NCBI GenBank assembly: GCA_003427395.1 | Contig: BFEA01000030.1 | Span: 741,604-768,756 of the forward strand | Direction of reading: 5' to 3' | DNA: 27,153 bases | From: Chara braunii | Taxonomy: Eukaryota > Streptophyta > Charophyceae > Charales > Characeae | Part shown: one piece after another, positions 15,012-25,100 of the stretch | How positions within the stretch are numbered: position 1 is the stretch's first letter | Layout of the letters: each line of letters starts with the position of its first letter | Notes under the pieces: generated by a model | Told to the model about the DNA's origin: nothing | The model's input: the letters and a program-made list of their open reading frames with translations, nothing else | The model's database searches: none | Made by a program: the position numbers and the translations under genes

Positions 15012-15823
15012 CCAACAGCACAGATATGGTGTCACCAGGCCCAGCAGCTGAAGCGCTTGCTTCACTGCTGCACGAAACCCTAGCAGTGGCTTCTCAGCTC
15101 TAGCACTGCTCCGACAGACTGGCGGTATCAACGCAAACTCCGAACAGCCGTTTGCCAACTGAAGGCCAACAGGTCAAAGACCTCTAACACTTCGGACTGA
15201 CTTTCTTTATAGTTCCACCCTGAACTATTGGACTGGACTCCTAGGACCTAGGACACAACTAACAGTTATGGGTTGTTTTTTTCCAGTAACAACAGTACAG
15301 GTCTGAGGCAGTATTAAAGCAACAGTCTGCATGGGCCTGAACGAGGTCTAGGACCAGCGGTACCGGTTTAGCAGTAGCTTAGCGAATTTATAAAAATGTC
15401 CCTGTTGGTTTAGGCCTGTTTTGGTTGCCGGTTAGGACCCAGAACTCTGGAAAATTACAGAAATGACCCCGCTAGTTTTACAGCCCGCAGAGAAATTGGA
15501 AGAACATTGCACAGCTCTCTTTGTGCTCTCGACCTTTGGAGAGTCCTTCTGTAGAGAGAAAGTGGAGCACTGATGTCTTTTTTGCCTTGTCAGACCGTCT
15601 TACAGCTCTCCACAGTCCTTCCAGTATTTCAGAAAGTGAAGAGTAGTGTAGTGAGACCCAAAGTTGCAAAGAACTGTGTTTATGCTGACACATTGCAACA
15701 GCGCTCTGATATTTTGTTATCCAGTGATGATTTCACCTGGCAATGCTGTCATTCATATTTCGATTACCAACGTATTGTTTCTCGGGTTTGGTAACTTTGG
15801 TCTTTTTTTGGGTATCTTGCCAG

Positions 15824-15904
15824 CTCTCTGTGGCGGACAACTCGACGTCAATGCTGATTGTCACACTCCGGGTCTTAACTCATCTGCTGAAAACTCTTGG
15901 TGAG
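15824..15904 (+). CDS. SWEETIE: SWEETIE/HEATR5-like protein, exon c (27 codons, phase 0)
   Basis: The exon encodes LSVADNSTSMLIVTLRVL and ends THLLKTLGE. The acceptor is GTATCTTGCCAG and the donor GAG|GTGCGT (15905). In plant SWEETIE the corresponding stretch reads S-S-M-I--LR-L---LKTLGEV directly after the peptide of exon b. An alternative donor three bases earlier (GGT|GAGGTG) is not a GT donor. Using GAG|GTGCGT gives phase 0 and joins correctly to exon d. Confidence 0.82.
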
Positions 15905-16115
15905 GTGCGTCTTCCCACGTCCTTGCTTTCTGTGTTTCTTGTTGGGCTGCCTCGTTTTTTTTCTTCTGTTTTCCTTCGTCCTTAACCCCCCCATTTCTGC
16001 ATCTCTCTGTTTCCCCTTGCCTGCCTCTGCTTGGCAGCTCTGCATCCTTTCATATCTCCCTGCTTCCCTCTGCTCTGCACTCAGTCCCCTCCCTCACCCC
16101 TTTTCCCCCCCTCCC

Positions 16116-16597
16116 NNNNNNNNNNNNNNNNNNNNNNNNNNNNNNNNNNNNNNNNNNNNNNNNNNNNNNNNNNNNNNNNNNNNNNNNNNNNNNNNNNNNN
16201 NNNNNNNNNNNNNNNNNNNNNNNNNNNNNNNNNNNNNNNNNNNNNNNNNNNNNNNNNNNNNNNNNNNNNNNNNNNNNNNNNNNNNNNNNNNNNNNNNNNN
16301 NNNNNNNNNNNNNNNNNNNNNNNNNNNNNNNNNNNNNNNNNNNNNNNNNNNNNNNNNNNNNNNNNNNNNNNNNNNNNNNNNNNNNNNNNNNNNNNNNNNN
16401 NNNNNNNNNNNNNNNNNNNNNNNNNNNNNNNNNNNNNNNNNNNNNNNNNNNNNNNNNNNNNNNNNNNNNNNNNNNNNNNNNNNNNNNNNNNNNNNNNNNN
16501 NNNNNNNNNNNNNNNNNNNNNNNNNNNNNNNNNNNNNNNNNNNNNNNNNNNNNNNNNNNNNNNNNNNNNNNNNNNNNNNNNNNNNNNNNNNNNNNNN
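16116..16597. other. Assembly gap (482 N)
   Basis: An uninterrupted N run. The left edge is a C/T-rich tract and the right edge a GT-rich tract, suggesting that a microsatellite caused the break. Confidence 0.99.
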
Positions 16598-16771
16598 AGT
16601 TTGTGTGTGTGTGCTGGCAGAAAAGGGAGGCCAGTATCAGTCAGTAAATCTGGGTTTTTGCAATTTTGACAGTATCTAGGACTGCAAATGACTGATCTGC
16701 ATGGTGCTGCGAGAACTTGCTGGTTGTGAACTATGCCTACCGTCTTCTCCCGAACAGAACGCTGTATTCAG

Positions 16772-16835
16772 GACAACTTTCCGCCCAGATATAGCGATAA
16801 TGACCGGACGTTCTATTCGGGTGAAGACGGTAGCC
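16772..16835 (+). repeat. Dispersed intronic repeat (partner at 2266-2327)
   Basis: ACAACTTTCCGCCCAGATAT, AGCGATAATGACCGGACG, TTCTATTCGGGTGAA and GACGGTAGCC align with the block at 2266-2327. See that entry. Confidence 0.5.
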
Positions 16836-17280
16836 TCTGAATTTCAGCTGTTGAACAAGGTTGTGGTGGGATGTCCTGAGAGCTGTAGGAGGCACTCTGT
16901 CCAGTTTGTGGTGAAAGTCTAGGGTTCACTGCGATCATTTGGGCATGCAAGCCTCTCGCNACCTTGGGTTTCTTGCTGCCTTCCACTGAAGATGCCATGG
17001 AAAAATTTAGAGCAGTCCATCGTGTCTGTGGTAGTTGTAGACGAAGTGCAACACCGTGGGTGGCTGTTTGCTACCATGCACACTTATTTNTGTGGACAAT
17101 NTTCACTGAAAGGCTAGCAGACGTACAAACATGAAGTATACTGGCAGTTGGACCCTCCAGATATGGACCCTCTGATTGTGGACCTGCTGAATGCACTCTC
17201 GGTCAGGTCTTTGGGAGTCCAAGTGCTGGATAGATGATTGAAATACTGGGGTCAGCAGAGTGGCTTGTAGTAATTAGCTG

Positions 17281-17310
17281 TCTGTGTGTGTGGGTGTGCA
17301 TGTGTGTGCG

Positions 17311-17371
<61 letters not shown>

Positions 17372-17495
17372 GCTATAGACAGCACCACAAGAAAAGCTTT
17401 TGTGTTTTCCTGTGTGTGTGTGTGTGTGTTTTCGCTATAGACAGCACCACAAGAAAAGCTTTTGTGTTTTCCTGTGTGTGTGTGTGTGTGTGTGC

Positions 17496-17541
<46 letters not shown>
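17281..17541 (+). repeat. (GT)n and (GA)n tracts enclosing a duplicated 62-bp unit
   Basis: After a long GT tract, TTTTCGCTATAGACAGCACC and the next 30 bases occur at 17367 and again at 17429 (period 62), each followed by another GT tract. The array then passes directly into GA (17497-17541). The duplicated units appear identical in their non-GT part. Confidence 0.93.
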
Positions 17542-17544
<3 letters not shown>

Positions 17545-17674
17545 TCCTGCATATCTGACAGTTCTGTGCATGTGTTCGTTATGGGGTAAAATAAACCTAT
17601 GTTGGACAAAACGTTTTTTTGATGCTTGATGGATGACAAATTTTCTCACCCTGTGTGTTTGTCCGCTCTTGCAG

Positions 17675-17743
17675 GTGACTGCGGAGGCGAAAGTGGCCTT
17701 TGATGAGTCCCTCACGAAGGTCCTTTCACACCCATCAGAAATG
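17675..17743 (+). CDS. SWEETIE: SWEETIE/HEATR5-like protein, exon d (23 codons, phase 0)
   Basis: The exon encodes VTAEAKVAFDESLTKVLSHP and ends SEM. The acceptor is GTCCGCTCTTGCAG and the donor ATG|GTGAGG (17744). It continues LGE of exon c (family: LGEVP-EFKE-FD--V---LSH) and passes into VRVEAAL of exon e. At 69 bases it is the smallest exon seen here. Confidence 0.82.
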
Positions 17744-18010
17744 GTGAGGCTTGGATAAGGCCACATGGTGGTTTCTTAGCCGTGAGTCTGTTTCTCGCCA
17801 TGAGCAATTGTTGTCCAGTCTATCTGGCCTAATCTCCGTAGTTAATTTGTTTCGAGCATGAATGCCTCTTTGCTTGCCTTTCAATGGTCAGCAGTCGGCC
17901 TCTGGCCTCCGGATTCTTACAGTATCAGCAGTCGACCTCTGGCCTGCGGATTCTATCCAAGTGGTCTCTTTGGTTTCAGTTCTTACAGACTGGAATGGTA
18001 AACGTTCTTC

Positions 18011-18041
<31 letters not shown>

Positions 18042-18218
18042 AGCCTGCATTTGCTGAATTCAAAGTATGGCCATGGAATTCTGATTTGCATTCATTATCA
18101 CCAAGCACTCTAGAATATCGTTTGAGAGAGAGAGAGAGAAGCCTCCATTTACTGAATTCAAAGTATGGCCATGGAATTCTGATTTGCATTTATTATCACC
18201 AAGCAGTCTGGAATATCG

Positions 18219-18261
<43 letters not shown>

Positions 18262-19079
18262 AATCTGACATTTTGCAAGGCATGTCCGTCGTCCGACCCC
18301 TGGGCTTTCGACTGTTGGGGCTTTCATTCTCAATTTTTGGTTTTCCATTTGTGTTGTGTGCTGAAGGTGTGCAGCACTGTATCTGCATGTATATAATGTA
18401 TTGGGTTTGTGAAGAATTCACCATCTGTAATTAGATTCTCTACCAACTGTATCAGTAATCCGGAAACATTAACACTAAGTCCCTGGCCAATCAAACGCCA
18501 AAATACCACCTGGTCATCTCACTCTTTCTGCGATAATCATGTCTGATCATACTGTGTGGGGTCTGTGGACAGTGTTCACAAGAGTTTGCCTTTTGTGTCA
18601 AACCTACTTGTGCTCTTGTTTCTCCGCTCGTCAAATTTACCCCCGCCATCTGGGATCATGTACAGCTGACGTGTCTCCTTCCAAACTGCCCCATCAGGGG
18701 ATCATTTACAGCGGGGGAGTGCTGTTTCTGAGCTTATCTGTCTATGCAATGCCAGCAATGTCTTTTTTGTTTGCCTTTTTCAAGTTTTTTCTCCATACTA
18801 TGGCATTCTGTGTTCTGATTTTGGATGCATGAATTCAGCTACATGGAGAATACAATATTGGTGTCAGCATTTCGGTTTTGCGCATTTTCGTTGAGCCGAT
18901 CCAGTGCGTTGTGTTTTTCTTGTGGGGAGGTGAGGGTGGTGGCGTGGGGGGAGGAGGTGGTCATTCCGATATGGGAAAATAATTCAAGAGATAGCACAGG
19001 GAAGAACCAGGCTGTAGCAAAGCAAGTGTACAGTAGTCTCTGACGTTTACACCATTGTTTGTTGATTGCGCGTGTTAAG
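17744..19079 (+). other. Host intron 4, 1,336 bp
   Basis: The intron runs from GTGAGG to GTGTTAAG. It contains the two-copy 98-bp repeat with GA tracts. Nothing else was recognised between 18265 and 19079; the open frames there are short. Confidence 0.78.
18015..18260 (+). repeat. 98-bp unit duplicated between three (GA)n tracts
   Basis: AAGCCTGCATTTGCTGAATT and the following ~60 bases, ending AGAATATCGTTT, occur at 18041 and 18139 (period 98) with about six substitutions. GA tracts stand before, between and after them (18015-18040, 18124-18138, 18222-18260). This is the same architecture as at 6300-6485 and 17367-17480. Confidence 0.92.
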
Positions 19080-19205
19080 GTACGGGTAGAGGCAGCCTTG
19101 ACTGTACGGGCGCTGGCGGTTGCAGATCCAACAAGTGTGCATGGGTTAATGTCTTGTGGATTGACTGCTTTGCGAGCCCTGCGAGACTCTGCTACTGTGG
19201 AAAAG
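19080..19205 (+). CDS. SWEETIE: SWEETIE/HEATR5-like protein, exon e (42 codons, phase 0)
   Basis: The exon encodes VRVEAALTVRALAVADPTSV, then HGLMSCGLTALRALRDSATV and EK. The acceptor is GCGTGTTAAG and the donor AAG|GTACGG (19206). VRVEAALT-RALA--DPT-V-GL and the following T-L-ALR(E/D)S---EK is a highly diagnostic stretch of plant SWEETIE. It is the strongest single piece of evidence for the host gene. The next expected block (hydrophobic, containing LHGQA) was searched for downstream and not found. Confidence 0.9.
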
Positions 19206-20059
19206 GTACGGAATGAATTGTAAATTTGTAAAACTTAAAAGCCACACAAGCTTTGTTGATTGGGTGAACTGTGCACCCACCGCTGAATGTGCTGTTTCAC
19301 AAATCATACAAGCCTTCGCCCTGTTGTAGGGGAACAGGGAGCATTGACGGACCAAATATTCACTTACCTCCTTCATTGAGAATGCTCATCCCTCTCCTGT
19401 ATGACTCTGTTGATTCCTGGTCTCTCTCTCTCGCTCACCCCCATGTACTCTCTCTCTTTCTTTCTCTCAGTGACTGGAAGGAAGGAAGAAGATTTAAGTG
19501 GGTAGGAAAAGGAGGGCAAATCAATAGAGAAATCAGCAATAGGCGTCCGAAAGCAGCGAATTTTGTAAAGTACAGAGCGTATGAACGTTGAGAGATCGAC
19601 CCAAACTGATTTTCGCATACCATTTGCATGGAGTCGCCCAAACCGATAGGAAGTATTTTTGACAGCGAGAAGAAACTGGCTTGCTTTCCGGAGCGAGTTA
19701 TCATTGGATGATGGAGTTGGTAACTTGGCAGTCTATGGTTCCTAGTGGAGGGGTAGATCTGCACGGAAAAGAACAGTGACGGGCATCAGCTGAACAACTG
19801 AACATGAAACTGTACAGTCCCGCTTAGAGAACACCCATAGCCTGAGCTGAAGATAAGGACCACTGTGTTAGCGAACCGGGGAGATCATGATAAACGATGT
19901 AGGAGAAAATGTAAAACTAAATGGCTTATTTTGTTGCAGCAAAACTTAAGCGGAAAGAGAAGGCGAAGGAACAGCTCGGCCCAGAATAGGAGCAGTTGCC
20001 ATATATGGCAACTATTATCAGCTAGTCAACTGTTAGGGTTTGGCACCTCTGCTCCATTA
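19206..20059 (+). other. Start of host intron 5; nothing recognised
   Basis: A CT-rich patch occurs at about 19419-19470. No repeat with a visible partner, no RNA gene and no exon was recognised. The intron continues at least to the end of the window. Confidence 0.5.
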
Positions 20060-20435
20060 TGTCGGAACTAGGTTTCTAACTCGACATGGTTTGCTTGGTA
20101 TGACATGGTTTTCCAGTAGGTTTTCGAGTGGGTTTCTAACTCGATATGGTTTTCCAGTGGGTTTTCTGACATGACATGCTTTCCTTGGTTTGCTTGGTAT
20201 GATATCATGCCGGTGTGGGAAATGAGCATGGTGCTTTGTCAATGGGGTTTCCAGTGGGTTGTCCAACTGGAAATGGTTTCCTAACTGGACATGGTTTGCT
20301 AATTCCACATATATATTTTTTTCTAACTCCACATGGTTTGCTTGGTATGATATCACGCCAGTGTGGGCATGAGCATGGTGCGTTGTCAGTGGGTTTTCCA
20401 GTGGGTTTTCTAATTCGACATAGTTTCCTTTGAAG
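20060..20435. repeat. Complex degenerate tandem repeat
   Basis: Variants of CATGGTTTGCTTGGTATGAT, GGTTTTCCAGTGGGTTTTCT and GCATGAGCATGGTGC recur in changing order. The best pair, starting CTTGGTATGATATCA at 20193 and 20341, has a period of 148. GCATGAGCATGGTGC is found again at 25786-25800. The minus-strand open frame across this array has a repetitive peptide and is considered an artefact of the repeat. Confidence 0.8.
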
Positions 20436-20808
20436 GTGAGGATGCGAGCCTGGGCCAAGATGAAGAAAGATGGGAAAGGGCAGCTAGTGTTGGTAGATGT
20501 AGAAGTCTTTAGAGGCAGGATAGGGGGCCTCATAGATAGTGGGGCCACCCGTAGCTACATCAGCCGTAGAGCGAGCCCATAGTCAACATCCTCGTAGACA
20601 ATCGCACAATGCGAATCAAGGATTACGTCATGGGAGTCCAGGCGTACTTCGCCTAGAGCAAGATGGGGAGGTAGAGAGAGTTCTCAATTCCCCGACTCTC
20701 CTCGTAGAGGACAACCTCCCATTTGATATGGTCCTAATAGAGCACGAGTGTAGGCTCCCTAGTCCCTCAGGTGGTGTCAAGACGGCCCACCTGTTTCATG
20801 TGTCATGA
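20432..20808 (+). pseudogene. LTR-retrotransposon aspartic protease fragment
   Basis: In one frame (20432-20577) GGLIDSGATRSYIS contains the retropepsin active site (DSGA, followed by T and an S-Y-I helix start). The frame then stops. In another frame, TLLVEDNLPFDMVLIEHE (about 20695-20750) corresponds to the usual end of such protease domains (LPFD(M/V)(V/I)LG). At least one frameshift and several stops separate them. Ty3/Gypsy-type elements of plants carry protease in Gag-Pol. No RT, RNase H or integrase was found downstream. The fragment is on the strand opposite to the Gag at 21064-23076. Confidence 0.72.
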
Positions 20809-21063
20809 GTAGACAACCCTCTGGCACATTGTTGTCTCGGTGCTCCCGCGTTCGCGCGATTAGTGAAGGAGCAGTTAGAAGAGCAGAGGAGGCTGCCAGT
20901 CCTGTGAGGGAAGCGCCTAGAGAGACCCTAACACAAGCAGTCTTTGGAAAGCTAACTAGACGCTGGCCAGCAACCTCTGCCATAGACACATATGGGTTGG
21001 GAGTTTTTACTTGGGGCGCGCCCTCATCTCGACATGGCCTAGGGGTACGGGCAGTTGGTATCC
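20809..21063. other. Junction between the protease fragment and the Gag remnant
   Basis: About 250 bases separate the two oppositely oriented retroelement pieces. A short plus-strand frame with a charged helix (RLVKEQLEEQRRL, about 20855-20900) may still belong to the protease-side element. The breakpoint cannot be placed exactly. Confidence 0.4.
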
Positions 21064-23076
21064 CTATCGGCGGTTGCCTTTTGCTGACTCTGCAGCAGCT
21101 TTTCGGACATTCCTATATTTTGGACAATATTTGACAATGTGCTCCGGATCACCACAAAACACACACTGCCAATTATCTATCCTATACTGCCAGTCTTTCT
21201 TTTCGATGCCCAAGGTTTCCCAGGGCCTGCCCTGAGGCAGACCAGGGTGCCATTCACCCCTTCTGGGAGGTGACTGATTTGAACGTGGACAGTTTGATGG
21301 GGGACCTTGACCCCTTCCTCCCTCTTGGCAGCCTCCTCTGCCACCAACCTCTTGGCCGCCCTGTCCTCGATCAGCAAAGCCCCGGCCCCTTGGGCCCGGC
21401 CTTTCCCTCTTCCTTGCGGCCTCCCTCCCTTGACCTCCACCACTGTTTTCCTGCTTCTTCCTCCTCGAGGCCCCACTCGATTTCGCTGTAGGGGACCTAC
21501 TCCAGACCACCCTCATCTAACGTAAGAATAAGGCTATCTTTAGCCTTGACTTGACTGGTGATGGTCCGACCTTTCCACTTTTTGCCTTTGTCGAGGTCCT
21601 TGTGCCAGAAAGTGGTAACTGGCGTGGACTGGGCCTCGTAGCCAACAACCTCTCTACTAAGTGTATCGTACGTCATGTTGGGCTGTTGCTTCTTATCGAA
21701 AAAGTGCCCATGCAGAGTCTCGGGCATGGCGCGAAAGAATAATTGGACCAATTCGGGCTCAGTGACCTCATGGCCTGGGACAACGACGAGTTCATCCATA
21801 GTGGCCTTGAGTGCTCTTGCACTCCATTGTCGCGAATGGATTGTTTGCAGTTTGTCTGAGGCTCTAAGGCCCCTACTGAGGTCTGCAAATTGGTCCCGGA
21901 GGGCAGTCAGGAATTCGTTCAGGTGAGTACGGGAGGAGTGTGTGACCATATCATTGTCACAGTTGGCGGCACGAGCAAGCGACCTAGCAAAGCTGGCCGC
22001 TTCATCCTTGAGCGCCTGGAATGCCACAAGCACTTGCTTCTCAGGCTGAATAAGTTGGAGGTGGATATAGGAGTTGGTATTGGCTTCCCAATTATAGAAA
22101 TCCTCTCCCTTCTTCCCTCCATAGGGTTTGGGGAATCTGGCCTTAATACGCTCGCGACTGGGCCGTGCCTCCTCTTCCTCCTTTGAGGCAGCTAACTTGG
22201 CACCTTCAATGGCACCAATGCAAAACCTCTCAGTTCCTTCCATAGCAGCGGGCAACTGAGTACCCACGCGCATCATCATATCCCTTGCAAAATCTTTAAA
22301 ACCTGTGCGTATGGACTGCAGGGCAATGTCATGGCCTTTCAGGTAGCGCAACTGTTCGTGTTGGGCCTTCAAAACCACCTCCATGTTCTGAGAGAGAATC
22401 TCTATTTTTCTTTGGAGGTCTACCTGTATTGCCAATTGCCCCTGTTGCTCTTCTGCGGCCTGTAGCTCTCTCTCGATCATTTCTGCCGCCTCCGATTTCC
22501 TCCTCCTTTCCCTTGTCAGGTGCAGTTTCCACTCGAGAGGTTTTCCTCCTGTATAGTCTGTCGCCTCGAGAGGTTTTCCTCTGCTTCCAACTCTTTTGCA
22601 AATGCCTCCCTCTCTGTCTGGGGGACAAGCAACAATGCCTCTTCTTCCTCCCCCAATGCCAGGTTGGCCACCCACTTGTGTACCATCTTCTCCACTTTCG
22701 CATCTACTTCTCGTGCTCCACTGGATTCCCCTCTGTTCCCTCACATTCCTTTGCAGGGGAACCTCCGCCTCTTCTTCTTCTTCTTTCTCTGCTTCTGCTT
22801 CTGCTTCTGTATCTATCGCCGCCACTTTCTCTCCTGCTCCTTTTCCCATTTCTTCATCTCCTCCTTCATCTGTCTTTGCTTGGCCTTCTGCTCTTCTATC
22901 AAGGCCAGCATCTTCGCCTGCTTTATTAACTCGTTCTCCAGTTTCTCTTTTCTCTCTTTCAGCAGGGCGGCGGCTTGTTCTTCTTGCTCTCTACTATACG
23001 GGGTGGTACTCGTTCCTTCTCGCGTGATCACCGTGGTGAAAGATGCACAACCTGTGAGAGTTCCACTCCTCACCAC
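21064..23076 (-). pseudogene. LTR-retrotransposon Gag (capsid and CCHC zinc knuckle), frameshifted
   Basis: Reading leftward: a coiled-coil N-terminus rich in E/K (23076-22813; opens with GTG right after a stop), a frame change in a GAA-rich tract, and then a 450-codon open frame (22849-21497). The latter has a capsid-like domain with RFPKPYGGKKGEDFYNWEAN, LVAFQALKDEAASFARSL, FLTALRDQFAD and VVPGHEVTEPELVQLFFRAM. Another frame change overlaps by 20 bases into 21516-21064, which carries a basic RG-rich stretch and the zinc knuckle CVFCGDPEHIVKYC (C-x2-C-x4-H-x4-C). Between about 22690 and 22550 the more protein-like reading (KMVHKWVANLALGEEEEALL) is in a third frame, so part of the long frame is fortuitous. 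It is typical of plant and charophyte Ty3/Gypsy Gag. No LTRs were identified. Confidence 0.8.
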
Positions 23077-23880
23077 TTAGACTTTCCACCCACTGACTGA
23101 CTGACTCTCTAAGGACCACAGAGTCCTCTCAGATCCGGTCAACTAGGGTCTCTAGCCTGAACCTACTCATAGGCTGTCAGTACACAACTCTGTTGCTGAT
23201 TAGGAGGCATTTAAGGAGATCCCCATAACTCCTCAGGAATTCTTTAACGTCGCAGTCAGGACGACGTGATCAGCAGAGTTCTCTCAAGACTTAGACAGTT
23301 GGTTGTACAGCCCACAGCTCGGATTTTGGGCCTACCATGCCGCACTAAGCAGCCCGCGGGTCTATACTGGTCCTTGGGAGGGTTAGGCCTCCGGGACGTG
23401 TCAGTCATCAGACATGGAATTAAGCCCTACTCAGCCCGTGTAGGTTTGGTCAACGCAACTCTATGACCACATGCACGAAGTCCTATCACCTGGACAGAAG
23501 TGACTCAATGCAAAAAGAAGAGACAGACAGACTCGGCAAGTACCAAGGGGTCAGTGCACTCACATCCATATGGCAAGGGGGTAAGCTGAAGGCTTGGCAA
23601 GATTATACCGACTCCAGCTTGGTCAAAATTGTGGTCAGCAGCCTCCGGTAAACACTAGTCAATGGATGGTCAAACTTGGTCAACGCTTTGGTCAACCCCA
23701 CCGGTGAACTCTTCTACCTCCGGCTATGGCTGCCGACCCTTCTCCTTCGCCAACCCCTCTCTCTCTCTCTCCTTCGCCCTTCTCTCTTCTTCTTTGTCGC
23801 TCCCGGCCTTCTTCTTCGTTGCAAGGTCTGAGCTCGGCGGCTATGTCCGCCACTTTCTTCTTCTTAGATGAACAACCAAT
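23077..23880. other. Presumed 5' leader side of the Gag element; no feature recognised
   Basis: No LTR pair, primer-binding site complementary to tRNA-Met or promoter could be recognised in either orientation. Short GGTCAA words cluster at 23655-23700. Confidence 0.35.
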
Positions 23881-23882
23881 CT

Positions 23883-23883
<1 letters not shown>

Positions 23884-23964
<81 letters not shown>
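23884..23964. repeat. Long (CT)n microsatellite
   Basis: About 40 uninterrupted CT units. Serine-leucine or arginine-glutamate open frames here come from the repeat. Confidence 0.98.
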
Positions 23965-23967
<3 letters not shown>

Positions 23968-24137
23968 GCCGTTCGTCGTCTTCCTGTTCCTTGTTTACTC
24001 TCCCCCCAAGTGCGATAGCTATGGCCACCTTCTTCAACCTTGGTGCAGCGGCTTTCTTCAAGAATGGCAGTCTTCTTCCTCGCACCGGGCCTTCTCTCCA
24101 ACAGCGGTTGACCTCTTCAACGATTGGCCGATGATAC

Positions 24138-24318
24138 GCTAGCGTGCAACTTGATAGCGCACAACAACAATCCTGGGTCCGATAGCGCGTATGGGGGATA
24201 GCGTGTGACGGGCAACAGTAGCGTGCGGAGTGAGCAGCTGGCAACTAGCGCGCATAGACAAGCACAATTGGCAATGGTCGTAACGCGCAATACGTATGTG
24301 CACGTAATGCTAGCGCAC
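24138..24318 (+). repeat. CpG-rich cluster of TAGCG words
   Basis: TAGCG(C/T)(G/A) occurs at about 24140, 24154, 24183, 24199, 24219, 24246 and 24310 (plus AACGCGC at 24282), with irregular spacing of 14-64 bases. The surrounding 400 bases (to about 24540) are also unusually CpG-rich compared with the rest of the window. It is not a regular tandem array and its origin is unknown. Confidence 0.6.
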
Positions 24319-24330
24319 GGTGCAGCGGCT

Positions 24331-25017
24331 GGCGTGGGGGAAACAACGGGCAGCAGCGCGGGCGCGAACTTCTATCGGGCGCGAGTGATAGAGCTCGCAG
24401 GCGTGCAAAGCTTGGCGCGTAATCTCACAGCGGGTGCGCGCGGCGGGAACGGACGGCAGCGGGGCATGCGTGGATAGCGGGCAGCGGGGTGCAATAGCGA
24501 CTTGGCGCGCGGCGGGAAGGCTTGCGACGGGAACGGCCCGCGTGGTAGCTGCGGGGAATGTGGCTGATGTGCAATCTTGCACGCAACAGTGTGCGATCTG
24601 GAAGGGGAGCTCCGCCGTCTTTCCTCATGGCGGCTCGACGACGCTGATGTGGCGCACAACAGGCACCTATCTCCCCCTCTCCAACGTGGCATGCAGCGGC
24701 GATTACGACGATGATGACGATGACGACTCCAGCGCGCGATCCCGACGACGATGTGGCAGCAGTGATCGCGACCCCAACAGCGGAACAGCAGGAACCAGCT
24801 CCGATACCAATGCAATCAGACTCGTCTTTCTCGACACTCAGTATGTATACACACAGATGGCGATCAAGCTGGCGACTTGCGCCCACACAGAGCTCAGAGA
24901 TAATGAAGCCAAAAACGCAGCTCAGATTCAAACTTGTCTTGGTCGGCTATGGTCGACCTCTGTACTCTCGGCAACTTGTTTGTACACACACCCTGGATCT
25001 CCCTGGATGTCCCGTAC
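24331..25017. other. GC-rich then mixed stretch; nothing recognised
   Basis: A GAT/GAC triplet run occurs at about 24703-24727. Open frames on both strands cross the GC-rich part, as expected from composition. None resembles a known protein. Confidence 0.4.
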
Positions 25018-25100
25018 ACACACACACACACACTTCACACGAACACACACACATACACACACATACACACGTACACACACACACACACACACACACACCT
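25018..25100. repeat. Interrupted (CA)n microsatellite
   Basis: CA units interrupted by TTCACACGAA, ATA and GTA. Confidence 0.95.

Larger units (their letters stand above)
12941..15823 (+). other. Host intron 2, 2,883 bp
   Basis: The donor is GTAAAA and the acceptor TCTTGCCAG (ending 15823). The intron contains the U2 copy (minus strand), a U6 copy, a CCCT-type low-complexity tract and a two-copy 60-bp repeat. The stretches 14060-14890 and 15012-15820 hold no recognised feature. Confidence 0.78.
15905..17674 (+). other. Host intron 3, 1,770 bp including a 482-base gap
   Basis: The intron runs from GTGCGT to CTCTTGCAG. It is pyrimidine-rich near its start, then has the N gap (16116-16597), a dispersed repeat (16772-16835) and the GT/GA microsatellite cluster (17281-17541). 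The real size depends on the gap. Single N bases at 16960, 17090 and 17101 mark local uncertainty. Confidence 0.75.

Noticed and set aside
20057-20548. 163-codon minus-strand open frame with repeated peptide
   Set aside because: The peptide repeats simply mirror the degenerate DNA repeat array and include the antisense of the protease fragment.
23864-24244. Arg-Glu and Ser-Leu rich open frames over the CT tract
   Set aside because: They are translation of a dinucleotide microsatellite. The same applies at 467-788, 6170-6594, 17203-17766 and 17983-18424.
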